Shown here one piece after another: positions 16,899 through 26,169 of a stretch of 64,000 nt of DNA. Each line of letters opens with the position of its first letter. The stretch's first letter is position 1. Location of the stretch: the NCBI RefSeq assembly GCF_000426725.1, contig NZ_AUFX01000011.1, positions 62,001-126,000 of the forward strand. The letters are read 5' to 3'. The translations under genes were made by a program, and so were the position numbers. The DNA comes from Sporocytophaga myxococcoides DSM 11118 (GTDB taxonomy: Bacteria > Bacteroidota > Bacteroidia > Cytophagales > Cytophagaceae). The notes below the pieces were generated by a model, which did not search any database, was not told where the DNA came from, and was given only the letters and a program-made list of their open reading frames with translations.

Positions 16899-17606
16899 AT
16901 GATCCAAAAGGTTTACAAAAAGACCATTGCCATTATTACGCTTTTCTCTATTGAATTTTTAATAACAGGAATACTTTTCTTTGCTTCTATTTTTTTATTT
17001 GGAGTAATAGTGAAAGAATTGTTTTATGACAAACAGGATCAATTCGACCATTTTGTTTATCAATGGGTTCACCAATTTACATCACCAATATTGACCAAAT
17101 TTATGAAGGCAATGAGTTTTCTAGCCTCTAGAGAATTCATTCCGGTAATGTTCGTGCTTTTACTTCTTTATTTTCTATTTATAAAGAAGCATCACTGGTA
17201 CAGCTTGAAAGTGCCGGTAGTAGTGATAGGAAGTCTCCTATTGAATCTTTTCCTGAAATTCCTGTTTAACAGGCCAAGACCATTAGTAGAGCGTCTTTCA
17301 GAAGCTTCAGGATTAAGCTTTCCAAGCGGGCATTCTATGACTGCATTTTCCTTTTATGGTTTGCTTATTTACTTTACATGGAAAGAAGTGCCTCAAAAAG
17401 GATTAAGGTGGATTATTACCATTATCTTGCTTCTTATCATCCACCTTATCGGCCTAAGCAGAGTTTACCTTGGCGTACACTATGCCAGTGATGTACTGGC
17501 AGGTTTTGCTATCGGATATATTTGGCTAATATTATCTATCCTTGTCCTTCAACGACTTGAAAAATATTACCAAAAGAAAGTTGATCCACTTAAGCAATTT
17601 GAATAG
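16899..17606 (+). CDS. PAP2-family membrane phosphatase
   Basis: The 235-residue membrane protein has the three motifs of the PAP2 acid phosphatase family: K120-x6-RP (KFLFNRPRP), PSGH with H145 (SFPSGHSMTAF) and SR188-x5-H194-x3-D198 (SRVYLGVHYASD). Several hydrophobic segments surround them. Such enzymes remove phosphate from lipid phosphates, such as phosphatidate, phosphatidylglycerophosphate or undecaprenyl diphosphate, at the membrane. Which substrate applies cannot be read from the sequence. It converges with the epimerase gene 10 bases away. Confidence 0.92.
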   Translation: MIQKVYKKTIAIITLFSIEFLITGILFFASIFLFGVIVKELFYDKQDQFDHFVYQWVHQFTSPILTKFMKAMSFLASREFIPVMFVLLLLYFLFIKKHHWYSLKVPVVVIGSLLLNLFLKFLFNRPRPLVERLSEASGLSFPSGHSMTAFSFYGLLIYFTWKEVPQKGLRWIITIILLLIIHLIGLSRVYLGVHYASDVLAGFAIGYIWLILSILVLQRLEKYYQKKVDPLKQFE

Positions 17607-17616
17607 GAATTAATTT

Positions 17617-18723
17617 TTATTGAATTAAAATTTTGGGTAAATTTTCCAGGTAGCTTTCATCAATAAAGGCTCCCAAGCCAATAGTTTCCGGCAAAGTAAT
17701 AAGTCCATTCTTTCCATATGTCATCCCTCCTTTAACAGGATCTTCCTCAAACATCAAAGGTGTATCAAAGTCGAAATATCTTATTTGGTCATTGGAAAGG
17801 CTAAGATGTGCGGAAGCAGTAAATCCTAATCGGGACTCCAGAAAACCTCCTATCTGCATTGGAATATCTGCCTTCTCTGCAAGTTTTATAATTTTTAAGG
17901 CATTAAAGATACCTGAAGATTTCCCCAACTTAATATTAAATCGATGGCATGCATTCAAATCAATAAGCCTTGCAGCGTCATTATGATCGCAACAAGATTC
18001 ATCGGCCATTATTGGTATTAAACTATTTTTCTTAAGGAAAGGCAGGTTCATAAAATCCCATCTTGGAATTGGCTCTTCACAATGTTGGATATTGTATGAC
18101 TCAAGATTTTTAAGTATTTCAAGAGCCGTCTTGCAATTCCAGCCCTGATTCGCATCTATTCTTAATGGAATATCATATCCGATTTTATCTCGGATTTGTT
18201 TTATCCTCTCACTGTCTTCTTCCCTGGTTCCACCAAGTTTAACCTTAATGACGTTGAAACCTTTATTCTTTATTTCAACTGCATCCTCCGCCATCTTCTC
18301 AGGCCTGTCTATACTTATGGTATAATCAGTTACAATCTCTTTGTAATTGTTTCCCCCAAGAAATTTGTATAAAGGCAACTTAGCATGCTGTGAAGCAATA
18401 TCATAGAGCGCAATATCAAAGGCACTTTTAATGCTGGAGTTTCCATATATAACTTTATTCATCAGACTTATACAATCTTCAATATCTAATGGATTTTTTC
18501 CAATAAGCACTTTCCCCAGGTATTGCCCTACAATAAAACCTGTATCCATGCTTTCACCATTAATTGTCTTAAACGGACTACATTCTCCAAATCCTATAAA
18601 GCCATTATCAGTTGTAATTCTTACAATTACATTTTCAGCATGATCCAAAATGCCCAACGAAATTTTAAAAGGCTCTAAAAGCTTTATCCTTGATTTAAAT
18701 ATTTCTATTTGACGAATGAGCAT
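17617..18723 (-). CDS. Enolase-superfamily epimerase (L-Ala-D/L-Glu dipeptide epimerase-like)
   Basis: The 368-residue protein matches the muconate lactonizing subgroup. The KxK motif is K160-V-K162 (VIKVKLGG). Metal ligands are D190 (RIDANQGW), E216 (HCEEPI) and D241 (MADESCC), and the opposite lysine is in NIKLGKSSG (about 265-268). This pattern is found in dipeptide epimerases of the murein recycling pathway and related racemases. The precise dipeptide is not certain. It is cytoplasmic, with no signal peptide, and convergent with the PAP2 gene. Confidence 0.85.
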   Translation of the reverse strand: MLIRQIEIFKSRIKLLEPFKISLGILDHAENVIVRITTDNGFIGFGECSPFKTINGESMDTGFIVGQYLGKVLIGKNPLDIEDCISLMNKVIYGNSSIKSAFDIALYDIASQHAKLPLYKFLGGNNYKEIVTDYTISIDRPEKMAEDAVEIKNKGFNVIKVKLGGTREEDSERIKQIRDKIGYDIPLRIDANQGWNCKTALEILKNLESYNIQHCEEPIPRWDFMNLPFLKKNSLIPIMADESCCDHNDAARLIDLNACHRFNIKLGKSSGIFNALKIIKLAEKADIPMQIGGFLESRLGFTASAHLSLSNDQIRYFDFDTPLMFEEDPVKGGMTYGKNGLITLPETIGLGAFIDESYLENLPKILIQ

Positions 18724-18896
18724 TTGTAAAATTTTATTTAACTTTAAACTTAATGATATTTTTGAAAACCAAGGTATTCTTCCACATAAGTATTAAAAGA
18801 TCTGGAAGATTTTCTGGTGGAACAAATTGAAAATAATATTTTTAATTAATCAAGAGAGAATCGTCTTTTTATCAGATTGGTGAATAGTTTTAAATT

Positions 18897-19562
18897 ATGA
18901 ATCTTACTTTTAAGCAAAAACTTGAGGGCATAGCTACAACAGCAGAGCTTATTCCTGGTGTAATCATTATACAAGATCTTTCAGATCTGAAAATTGAATA
19001 TATGTCTCCTAGAGGTTTGGATATACTTGGTGTGGATCTTGAAGAGATAACAAGCATTGAAAACATTGAATACAATGAACGGTATTTTAATGTTGAAGAC
19101 TGGAAAGATTATGCTCCTAAAATTTATAAACTCATAGAATCCCGAAATGAAAACGACCTGATTTCATTTTTCCAACAAGTCAGAAAAAGTAAAAACCATG
19201 ATTGGACCTGGTATTTGAGCACACTGAAAATTTTTCATTCAGACGAAACTGGTGCACCAACACATATTATAGTAATAGCCTGCCCGATAGAAGCTCAGAA
19301 TTCTGTAAATGCCAAAGTAGACAGGCTATTGGATGAGAATACTTTCCTCCGAAATAATCATAAGTTATTTTCAAGTTTGACTAACAGAGAAAAAGAAATT
19401 CTAAAGCAAATGGCGCTTGGCCAGCAATCTGCTGAAATAGCTGAAATGCTTCACATTTCAGAGAAAACAATCAGTACGCATCGAAAGAATATCAGAAATA
19501 AACTACAGATTCAAAATCAATATGAGTTAACAAAATTTGCTCAGGCATTCAATCTGATTTGA
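18897..19562 (+). CDS. PAS-like sensor with LuxR-type DNA-binding domain
   Basis: The 221-residue protein has a PAS-like N-terminus (PGVIIIQDLSDLKIEYMSPRGLDILGV) and a C-terminal LuxR/GerE helix-turn-helix (LTNREKEILKQMALGQQSAEIAEMLHISEKTISTHRKNIRNKL, about 160-215). It has no receiver domain and no phosphorylatable Asp motif, so it probably responds directly to a ligand or a partner. A short unrecognised minus-strand frame follows it. Confidence 0.85.
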   Translation: MNLTFKQKLEGIATTAELIPGVIIIQDLSDLKIEYMSPRGLDILGVDLEEITSIENIEYNERYFNVEDWKDYAPKIYKLIESRNENDLISFFQQVRKSKNHDWTWYLSTLKIFHSDETGAPTHIIVIACPIEAQNSVNAKVDRLLDENTFLRNNHKLFSSLTNREKEILKQMALGQQSAEIAEMLHISEKTISTHRKNIRNKLQIQNQYELTKFAQAFNLI

Positions 19563-19590
19563 TTAGTAACTGTCAAATTTTAATGAGAAG

Positions 19591-19776
19591 TTAGTAATAG
19601 GAATTTCTACAATCTTTTTTTATTATTTCAAATAAAGACTGCATCTTCTGTTCAATCTCATCCAGTTCACTAGGTCTACTTTTTTTGTTTTTTGGACAGC
19701 ATTGAGCAAGTATTTTTTGTCTCTCTGACTTGAGTGAATAATAATCTTTAAGTAATAAAAATACATCCTGTTCCAT
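19591..19776 (-). CDS. Small helical hypothetical protein
   Basis: A 61-residue frame (MEQDVFLLLKDYYSLK...) with an ATG start and strong helical character carries a CCPK pair in the middle. It is unrecognised. It converges with the PAS-LuxR gene. It is protein-like in composition, but no other support is visible. Confidence 0.35.
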   Translation of the reverse strand: MEQDVFLLLKDYYSLKSERQKILAQCCPKNKKSRPSELDEIEQKMQSLFEIIKKDCRNSYY

Positions 19777-20162
19777 AGTAATTGTGATTTTATAGCTTGG
19801 AAGGATTATTACGCCTTAAGCGAAATATTTGTTTTATACAAATATTTAGTTATTTAAAAAATATAACTTTTTGACAAATAAATTCAATTTAATAAAATAC
19901 ATTCGATTTTACACTCCTTAACAATAAGGGAAAAATAACAAAAATATAATTATTCAAACTTTGACTGGTTATTTTTATATATAACAAAACCACTAAAAAC
20001 CCTAAATCGTAAAATGCTTTTAAACGAGGAAAAATACAATTATAAAAATAGAATAATTATTCTATTGATAATTGTTTAATGTCGGGGATCATTTGTACGT
20101 GAGTATTCAATAAAAAGATATTCACTTATCTGAGGCAATTTAATAACTAAAATATTTGAATT
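19777..20162. promoter_or_regulatory. Gene-free leader with two perfect palindromes
   Basis: AAATATTTGT/ACAAATATTT (19823-19832 with 19838-19847) is a perfect 10-bp stem, and TAGAATAATTATTCTA (20049-20064) is a perfect 16-bp palindrome about 100 bp upstream of the PAS gene. Neither has a T-run. They could be operators for the flanking genes, though AT-rich DNA yields palindromes by chance more easily. Confidence 0.35.
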
Positions 20163-20795
20163 ATGACTAACGAAGTTGCCAAGTCTATGTCTCCGGAAGA
20201 ACGAGTGTCTTTCCTTGAGAATAAGCTTACTAGTATTCTCTCTACTATTGAAAATATTATAGAAGGGAATACTGAAAAAGCTAAAAGTTTACTGCAAAGT
20301 CATACGGATGAATATGAGCAGACAGTACTTAAATCCTTGATTGAAAACTCCACCAACCCAATGCTAGCGCCAGAAGAAAAAACTTACGATTTCCTTAGAA
20401 TAATTATTGAAGGCATGCCCTTTCCTGTTTTCCTGAAAGATGAAAATGGTAAATACCTGCTTATGAATAAACTCGAGGCACAACTGTTTGGACTGAATGA
20501 AGCACAAATCATTGGTAAAAATGATGCGCACTTTATCCAGAATGAAGAGCAAATAGAAATCATCAGAAAATCTGATGAAGAGGTTCTGACTCAAAATAAA
20601 AGTGTTGAGCTTCCTAATCAAAACTTTTCATTATCTAATGGACGAACCTATATTTTTAAAACACATAAGATTCCCTTCCAAAATCCTATTACAGGAAAGA
20701 CCAATATTCTGGGGTTCTCCGCTGATGTAACGGACACTGTAAACCTTGATAAATTAAAAAAGATTGTGATTGGCTGTAGTAATCCTTATTTATAA
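20163..20795 (+). CDS. Stand-alone PAS-domain protein
   Basis: The 210 residues comprise a helical N-terminus (about 1-70) and one PAS domain (about 78-195; IIIEGMPFPVFLKDENGKYLLMN, NEAQIIGKND, NILGFSADVTDTVNLDKL). There is no kinase, cyclase, DNA-binding or receiver domain. It should be a cytoplasmic sensor that passes its signal to a partner, or it may be a shortened kinase. It is followed 83 bases later by a DUF1905-type gene on the same strand. Confidence 0.75.
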   Translation: MTNEVAKSMSPEERVSFLENKLTSILSTIENIIEGNTEKAKSLLQSHTDEYEQTVLKSLIENSTNPMLAPEEKTYDFLRIIIEGMPFPVFLKDENGKYLLMNKLEAQLFGLNEAQIIGKNDAHFIQNEEQIEIIRKSDEEVLTQNKSVELPNQNFSLSNGRTYIFKTHKIPFQNPITGKTNILGFSADVTDTVNLDKLKKIVIGCSNPYL

Positions 20796-20878
20796 CTGAT
20801 TTATAATTTTCTTTTTTAACCTTAGACATTATACCTTCATATTTTATATCTTGGGTTCTGATAAACCTGCGAACTCAA

Positions 20879-21382
20879 TTGATAAAATTTAATACAGTTA
20901 TCCTCCAGTTCGACGAAAAAGGGGAAAAAACGGGCTGGAGCTACATAGAGATCCCTAAAGATGTAGCTCAACAATTGCAGCCATCCAATAAAAAATCCTT
21001 TAAAGTAAAAGGTAAATTAGATGCTTATGAATACCAAGGCGTAAGCCTTCTGCCAATGGGTAATGGTGATTATATTATGCCTTTAAATGCATCCGTAAGA
21101 AAGGCAATTAAAAAAAATAAAGGTGCAATGCTTATTGTCGAACTCTCTTTAGATACTGAAGAAAAAAAGTTATCCGAAGACTTTATGACTTGCCTGGAAG
21201 ATGAACCCAAAGCATTAAAATTCTTTCAGTCTTTACCCAAATCTCATCAAAGGTACTTTTCCAACTGGATTGAATCTGCGAAAACAGAAGCTACCAAGAC
21301 CAAAAGGATTGCCATGTCTGTGAATGGATTGGCTTTGGGACTGGGGTATGGAGAAATGATCAGAATGTATAAGAATCAATAA
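20879..21382 (+). CDS. DUF1905/YdeI-OmdA domain protein
   Basis: The 167-residue protein begins IKFNTVILQFDEKGEKTGWSYIEIP, typical of DUF1905. It continues with a short YdeI/OmdA-like C-terminus (ALKFFQSLPKSHQRYFSNWIESAKTEATKTKRI). The cellular role of the family is not established. TTG at 20879 is taken as the start because it gives the usual MIKFNT opening and no in-frame ATG lies nearby. Confidence 0.8.
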   Translation: MIKFNTVILQFDEKGEKTGWSYIEIPKDVAQQLQPSNKKSFKVKGKLDAYEYQGVSLLPMGNGDYIMPLNASVRKAIKKNKGAMLIVELSLDTEEKKLSEDFMTCLEDEPKALKFFQSLPKSHQRYFSNWIESAKTEATKTKRIAMSVNGLALGLGYGEMIRMYKNQ

Positions 21383-21404
21383 ACGTTTATTACTGATAAT
21401 AAAC

Positions 21405-21440
21405 AATAAGGCCTTTAATATGATTATTAAAGGCCTTATT
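21405..21440. terminator. Bidirectional terminator
   Basis: A perfect 16-bp stem (21405-21420 with 21425-21440) around TGAT has A- and T-rich ends. It lies between the convergent DUF1905 and beta-mannosidase genes and can serve both. Confidence 0.8.
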
Positions 21441-21469
21441 ATTTAAGCTTATTGATAACAATTTTTATT

Positions 21470-24070
21470 TTAATAACTATCAGCAACCGTTAGAACTTTC
21501 AACTTCTTTTGCAATTCATCTATTGAAGGATTTCCTTTAATTTTAAAAGTTAATGTTTTGATCTGATTTGCATCAAGATCAAAAAAATTATCGCTCAGAT
21601 TACAATCCAAGTCTTCAAAATATAAATAAACGTCTTTAGCAAATTTATCAGATCTCACTTGCATTGTATAAGTTTCCGCAGATTGGGATATTTTCACCAA
21701 TACTTTTGGCTTAGGCAAAGACAAAGATTTATATGGAACCAGAAAGAAATTATTCTCTGTTATTAATTTTCCATTTTCTGACAGTTCAGCTTTAATGTAA
21801 ACATCTTCTTTGTTCTTCCCTTTCAACAATTCAGATAATTTATGTTCGAAAAACACTTTGCTTGTATTACCTAATACAGTTACCTTCTGTGGTATTGAGA
21901 TAATAAGATTACCGGAAAAATCATATACGCTGATTCTCAATTCACCACTAGTGTTTTTTAGTCTATCAGAAACAACATAAGCTTTCAGAGTATCATTGCG
22001 CTGAGTAAAACTAACAATCATATCCTTGTAAGCATTTCTTGCTCTATAATGACTGGCTTTCCAATTACCGAAGTAATCAACAGAAGACCAGGAAACAGTT
22101 GGCCAGCAGTCATTGATCTGCCAATACATAGAGCCCATAGTATATGGCATATTTCTTCTGTGAGCCTCGCCTGCAGTCTTTATTGCTTGCCCGTGTAATA
22201 GCTGACTTATATAAACATATGATTCAAAATCTTTAGGAGTCTTAAACTCCTTTTTCATATATCTGTCTATCATATGATTGCCATTCATTCCTTTCCCAAT
22301 CCACTCCATAGGGCTTCTCTGTCTTTTCAACAACACGTCTGAATCCCACTGCATGTCTTCTGTTAGGGCAATCTTCTTAAGTGTATTCATACATGGATAA
22401 GACTGAAAACCATACTCACTGATAAAGCGGCCTGGCTGTTCTTCATAGCTCGAAAAGGGTTGCTCTCCAAACCAGACTGACCAGGAATGCTGGTCTCCAG
22501 ATAGCGGTGTCTGCAATTTATCTTGCTCCGATTGAGGTGAACAAGCCCAGTATAATTTATCAGGATCAAACTTTTGCACCGTCTCTGGGAGTACTTTATA
22601 GAATATATTAGTATAGTATTTCCAAAGCGTATCTTTTTGCTGATTATTGTAGCCAAAACGTTCCTGATAGTTCCACTCATGCCAGCCGTTCAATATTTCA
22701 TTATTGCCGGCCCATAACATAATGTTTGGATAGTTTCTGAGGCGTTTAACCTGCTCTTCTGCTTCCTGCCTGATATTATCTGCAAATGCATCGTCACCTG
22801 GGTACATACTACATGCAAACATAAAATCCTGATAAATTATCAGTCCTTTTTCAGCACATAAGTCATAGAATTTATCTGTTTCATAAACAGCTCCACCCCA
22901 CACTCTAAGCACATTCATATTTGCATCAAGTGCTTCATTAATAACTCTGTTGTATTTGTCCTGCCCCACTCTGGTGATCAGATTATCTCCGGGAATATAA
23001 TCAGCTCCCTTCATAAATACCGGTACCCCATTCAACTCTACATAAAATGATTTACCGAGAGCATCCTTCTTTTGAATTACTTTTAATGTGCATATCCCGA
23101 GTTTAGTCTCTTTTGTATCCGTTTCAGCACCTTGAATATTCAAGACAGTTTTAACATTATATAGTTTCTGTTTACCAAGGCCCGCACTCCACCAAAGCTC
23201 CGGATTTTTAATAGAAAGATCCAGGTGAACGCTGTTTATACCCTTTTTCAGCTGCACTTTCATGGAACCAATACGTTTTCCGTCAGCTGAAATATCCATT
23301 TGCCCTGCTCCTTCTAATGTTGAGAGCACTTCTATAGTAGCAGTATAATTGGCAATGTTGGATGACAAACTTTTCTGTTGAAGAAAAACATCTTTGATTT
23401 TCCCTTTTGACCAGGCATGAAGATAAACTGGCTGCCATATACCGGATGTTACAATTCTTGGCCCCCAATCCCATCCGTAATGGTATGCAGCTTTCCTGGT
23501 CATTACCGAATTCTGCTTTCCCTTTGGAGCTTGTTCATTTTGAACAGGAATAAGAAATCCAAGCTTATTCAATTTTTCCTGACCGATTTTAACAGGAGAT
23601 TTGAACACTATCCTCAATTGGTTGTCACCTTCTTTAAGATTTTTGCATTCTACAATCCACGACCTGAACATATTGTCAGCAGACAAAATCAATGAGTCAT
23701 TAAGGTAAACATCAGCATATGTATCTAGCCCTTTAAAATATAGTTCTTTCTTCTCCTGATTTATTATTTCCTTAGAGGCATTAAAAGTAGTTCGATATTC
23801 CCAATCTTCGTTTTCTATCCACTGCACATCGAATTCATTTAATCTGAAAAACGGATCCTGAATGGTTCCATTTTCTATCAAGTCCTGATGGACGCAACCA
23901 GGTACAGAAGCCTTTGACCATTTCTCCTTACCTACTTGTCGGAATTCCCAGTTTTTATCTAATTGAATAGTTTCATGGCCCTTCTCTGAAGGTGCTTTTG
24001 CATTGGCTGAATTCTTAAATGAAAAATCTAAAACCAATAAGAAGAGTAATAAATAGCTGAGTTTTGTCAT
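21470..24070 (-). CDS. GH2 beta-mannosidase, exported
   Basis: The 866-residue protein opens with a signal peptide (LSYLLLFLLVLDFSFKNSANA). A sugar-binding jelly roll follows (NWEFRQVG, VPGCVHQDLIENGTIQDPFFR, NEDWEYRTTF). The GH2 TIM barrel has the acid/base E458 in LWAGNNEILNGWHEW and the nucleophile E552 in RFISEYGFQSYP, and the beta-sandwich domains follow. The mannosidase signature PVFMKGADYIPGDN is clear. It should release mannose from the ends of beta-mannan oligosaccharides in the periplasm. It appears as a single gene. Confidence 0.95.
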   Translation of the reverse strand: MTKLSYLLLFLLVLDFSFKNSANAKAPSEKGHETIQLDKNWEFRQVGKEKWSKASVPGCVHQDLIENGTIQDPFFRLNEFDVQWIENEDWEYRTTFNASKEIINQEKKELYFKGLDTYADVYLNDSLILSADNMFRSWIVECKNLKEGDNQLRIVFKSPVKIGQEKLNKLGFLIPVQNEQAPKGKQNSVMTRKAAYHYGWDWGPRIVTSGIWQPVYLHAWSKGKIKDVFLQQKSLSSNIANYTATIEVLSTLEGAGQMDISADGKRIGSMKVQLKKGINSVHLDLSIKNPELWWSAGLGKQKLYNVKTVLNIQGAETDTKETKLGICTLKVIQKKDALGKSFYVELNGVPVFMKGADYIPGDNLITRVGQDKYNRVINEALDANMNVLRVWGGAVYETDKFYDLCAEKGLIIYQDFMFACSMYPGDDAFADNIRQEAEEQVKRLRNYPNIMLWAGNNEILNGWHEWNYQERFGYNNQQKDTLWKYYTNIFYKVLPETVQKFDPDKLYWACSPQSEQDKLQTPLSGDQHSWSVWFGEQPFSSYEEQPGRFISEYGFQSYPCMNTLKKIALTEDMQWDSDVLLKRQRSPMEWIGKGMNGNHMIDRYMKKEFKTPKDFESYVYISQLLHGQAIKTAGEAHRRNMPYTMGSMYWQINDCWPTVSWSSVDYFGNWKASHYRARNAYKDMIVSFTQRNDTLKAYVVSDRLKNTSGELRISVYDFSGNLIISIPQKVTVLGNTSKVFFEHKLSELLKGKNKEDVYIKAELSENGKLITENNFFLVPYKSLSLPKPKVLVKISQSAETYTMQVRSDKFAKDVYLYFEDLDCNLSDNFFDLDANQIKTLTFKIKGNPSIDELQKKLKVLTVADSY

Positions 24071-24127
24071 AGATGATTAAAGATTCAAGCTTAAATTTCT
24101 GGCAAAGAATATCAAAACCATATTGAT

Positions 24128-24244
24128 ATGCAATTAATTACCGATAAAAAAACAGTAAATCCCTTCAAAATATTAAGGTCCCTTTCAGCCACAACAGGGG
24201 TCAAAGCGGACCTTAATAAAATTTTACAGGAATATTTAGATTAA
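24128..24244 (+). CDS. Candidate 38-residue small protein
   Basis: ATG 24128 opens a frame reading MQLITDKKTVNPFKILRS, then LSATTGVKADLNKILQEYLD, then TAA. It has a protein-like residue mix and sits between the beta-mannosidase promoter and the end of the NrnA-type gene. It may be a real small protein or the surviving tail of a longer one. An 11-bp inverted repeat (24171-24181 with 24208-24218) lies inside it, so the open frame could also be incidental to an RNA hairpin. Confidence 0.35.
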   Translation: MQLITDKKTVNPFKILRSLSATTGVKADLNKILQEYLD

Positions 24245-24262
24245 ATAACTCAGGAGTTCTTC

Positions 24263-25273
24263 TTATTTATCCGACTTAAAATAAATAGGCAATAGAGTTT
24301 TTAATTTATTTAAAGTAGCCTCCATGGACATCTCACTGATACCTCCGGAAGCATTGGCATGTCCCCCTCCGTCAAAATGTTCTTCTGCAAGAATATTAAC
24401 CGGATTCTCTTGACCTTTAGACCTAAATGACATCTTGATTTTTCCTTCCTTCTCATATAGGCAAACTGCAATTCTGATTCCTTTAATAGACAATGCAAAA
24501 TTAGCCAGACCATCAGTATCGCCTTTCTGAGCGCTGAATCTGGCAAGTTCAGCTTCTGACAGTGAAATTATAGCTGCATGGCTGTTATCCAGAATTTCAA
24601 GTTTTTCGCTAATAGCATATCCCTGTAAGCGAAGACGTGCAACAGTATTATTGTCATTCAACTGCTCATGAATAAGATGATGCTGAACACCTGCCTCTAA
24701 TAATTTACCTAATATTTCATGAGTTCTTGGTTGCACTGATGGAAAGCGGAAAGCTCCTGTATCAGTGAGTATGCCAAGATACAAAGGTGTTCCTATTTTT
24801 TCGTTTAATAAATCAGCGTGTCCTGATTGCTCAATGAGTTCATAAATGAGTTGTGAAGTAGAACAGACTTCTGTTTCAGAGACTATAATATCCACGAAGT
24901 TTTCAGGGTTAAGGTGGTGATCAATCATGATCTTTTTGCCGGGAGCCGCTTTAATAAGCTGCTGCATTTCCGGCCCCACACGGTCAGTTGCATTATAATC
25001 CAGACAGAAAATAAGATCAGCTTTCTGGAAATGATTTTTCAGTGCATCTCCATCCCTATCCATATATAAGATTGAATCAATACCTTCTAACCATTGCAAA
25101 AATTCAGGTGCCGGATCCGGATGGCCAATTACAGTCTTTTTACCTAAGCGCTCTAAAAAATGATATAAACCCAATGAGCTACCTACAGAGTCTCCATCTG
25201 GTGATTTATGGGCAGTGATAAGTATGTGAGAGGCTTTTAATATTTCGTTTTCAATCTCTTTGTATGGATTCAT
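24263..25273 (-). CDS. nrnA: DHH-family oligoribonuclease / pAp phosphatase (NrnA type)
   Basis: The 336-residue cytoplasmic protein has DHH/DHHA1 motifs: HKSPDGDSVGSSLGL, FCLDYNATDRVG, MIDHHLNPENF, GILTDTGAFRF and the C-terminal HFDGGGHANASGG. NrnA degrades very short RNA and in many species also turns 3'-phosphoadenosine 5'-phosphate into AMP, which links to sulfur assimilation. Length and motif order are normal. It is monocistronic here. Confidence 0.92.
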   Translation of the reverse strand: MNPYKEIENEILKASHILITAHKSPDGDSVGSSLGLYHFLERLGKKTVIGHPDPAPEFLQWLEGIDSILYMDRDGDALKNHFQKADLIFCLDYNATDRVGPEMQQLIKAAPGKKIMIDHHLNPENFVDIIVSETEVCSTSQLIYELIEQSGHADLLNEKIGTPLYLGILTDTGAFRFPSVQPRTHEILGKLLEAGVQHHLIHEQLNDNNTVARLRLQGYAISEKLEILDNSHAAIISLSEAELARFSAQKGDTDGLANFALSIKGIRIAVCLYEKEGKIKMSFRSKGQENPVNILAEEHFDGGGHANASGGISEMSMEATLNKLKTLLPIYFKSDK

Positions 25274-25507
25274 GTCAAATTTGCTTTGGGGTGCGAAATT
25301 AGGCTTTCTTTATAAAAAAAGAAATTGATTCAATCTTTAGCAATTTCTCCTTGAAATTAGGCATTTCACGCTGAAACCGTAAAATTCAAGCCATTAAATA
25401 AAAATTATCAGGACAAAACATTAATTATAAATAGTTATTTTCTAACACATTAGCTTACTTTGCGATGATAATTTTAATTATTTCTAAACCAGCTATCAAC
25501 TTTTAAA

Positions 25508-26044
25508 TTGTCACCAATAAGAACTTTAGATCTTGTTAATCCCGGATATGAATTAAGCTATGAAAGGCTCTTAAAACAACAATTTGCAGGGCAGGTATCT
25601 GCCACTTATTTAAAAGATATTTTTAAGACAACAGATTACGCAAATATTCAAGGATACAGATTAGGACTAGAAGGGAAATTTTTATTTTCAATTATGAAAG
25701 TAACAAGGCCATATCTGGCGGCTGAAATGATCTATCAAAATTCAAATCTCAAATTCGAAGGTTACTATAAGGATTTCGGCACTACTGGTTCTAAGAAACT
25801 CGAGCTTTATAATTTAGATAAAAATATGGTCATTTTTAATATGAAAATGGGATTTGAATTTCTAGTTCGTCACTTTGTTATTGATATCTACAGCGGACTT
25901 GGAGGAAAATTTAAAAGTATAAATTACATTGGTCCTGCTGAAGAACCTGGATGTATAACATGGTCTTATAATTCGACACCTGTAGAAGGCAATCACCTAA
26001 CTTTTACTGTACCCCTGAATATCAAGCTGGGATATGCTTTTTAG
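25508..26044 (+). CDS. Outer-membrane beta-barrel-like protein lacking a signal peptide, probably truncated
   Basis: The frame starts only at TTG 25508 and reads SPIRTLDLVNPGYELSYERLLKQQ, which looks like the inner part of a DUF3575-like outer-membrane protein, where a signal peptide normally comes first. The C-terminus ends in LTFTVPLNIKLGYAF with a terminal Phe, as barrels do. Upstream, ATG 25465 opens a short hydrophobic frame (MIILIISKPAINF) that stops at once in another frame. A deletion or frameshift at the 5' end is therefore likely. Confidence 0.6.
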   Translation: MSPIRTLDLVNPGYELSYERLLKQQFAGQVSATYLKDIFKTTDYANIQGYRLGLEGKFLFSIMKVTRPYLAAEMIYQNSNLKFEGYYKDFGTTGSKKLELYNLDKNMVIFNMKMGFEFLVRHFVIDIYSGLGGKFKSINYIGPAEEPGCITWSYNSTPVEGNHLTFTVPLNIKLGYAF

Positions 26045-26085
26045 ATTATCATCAATTAAGGAGAAGATGTTGTCTTTAAAATAAA

Positions 26086-26114
26086 AAAGGATAAGTATTT
26101 TACTACTTATCCTT
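26086..26114 (-). terminator. Terminator of the CE4-GH8 gene
   Basis: On the minus strand AAGGATAAGTA and TACTTATCCTT form an 11-bp stem followed by TTTTTTATTTT. It lies 56 bases past the stop codon. Confidence 0.8.
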
Positions 26115-26169
26115 CTCTCTATGATAAACCTAATAAAGACAGACAGTTTGCACAGCCTGTCCTCATTTA

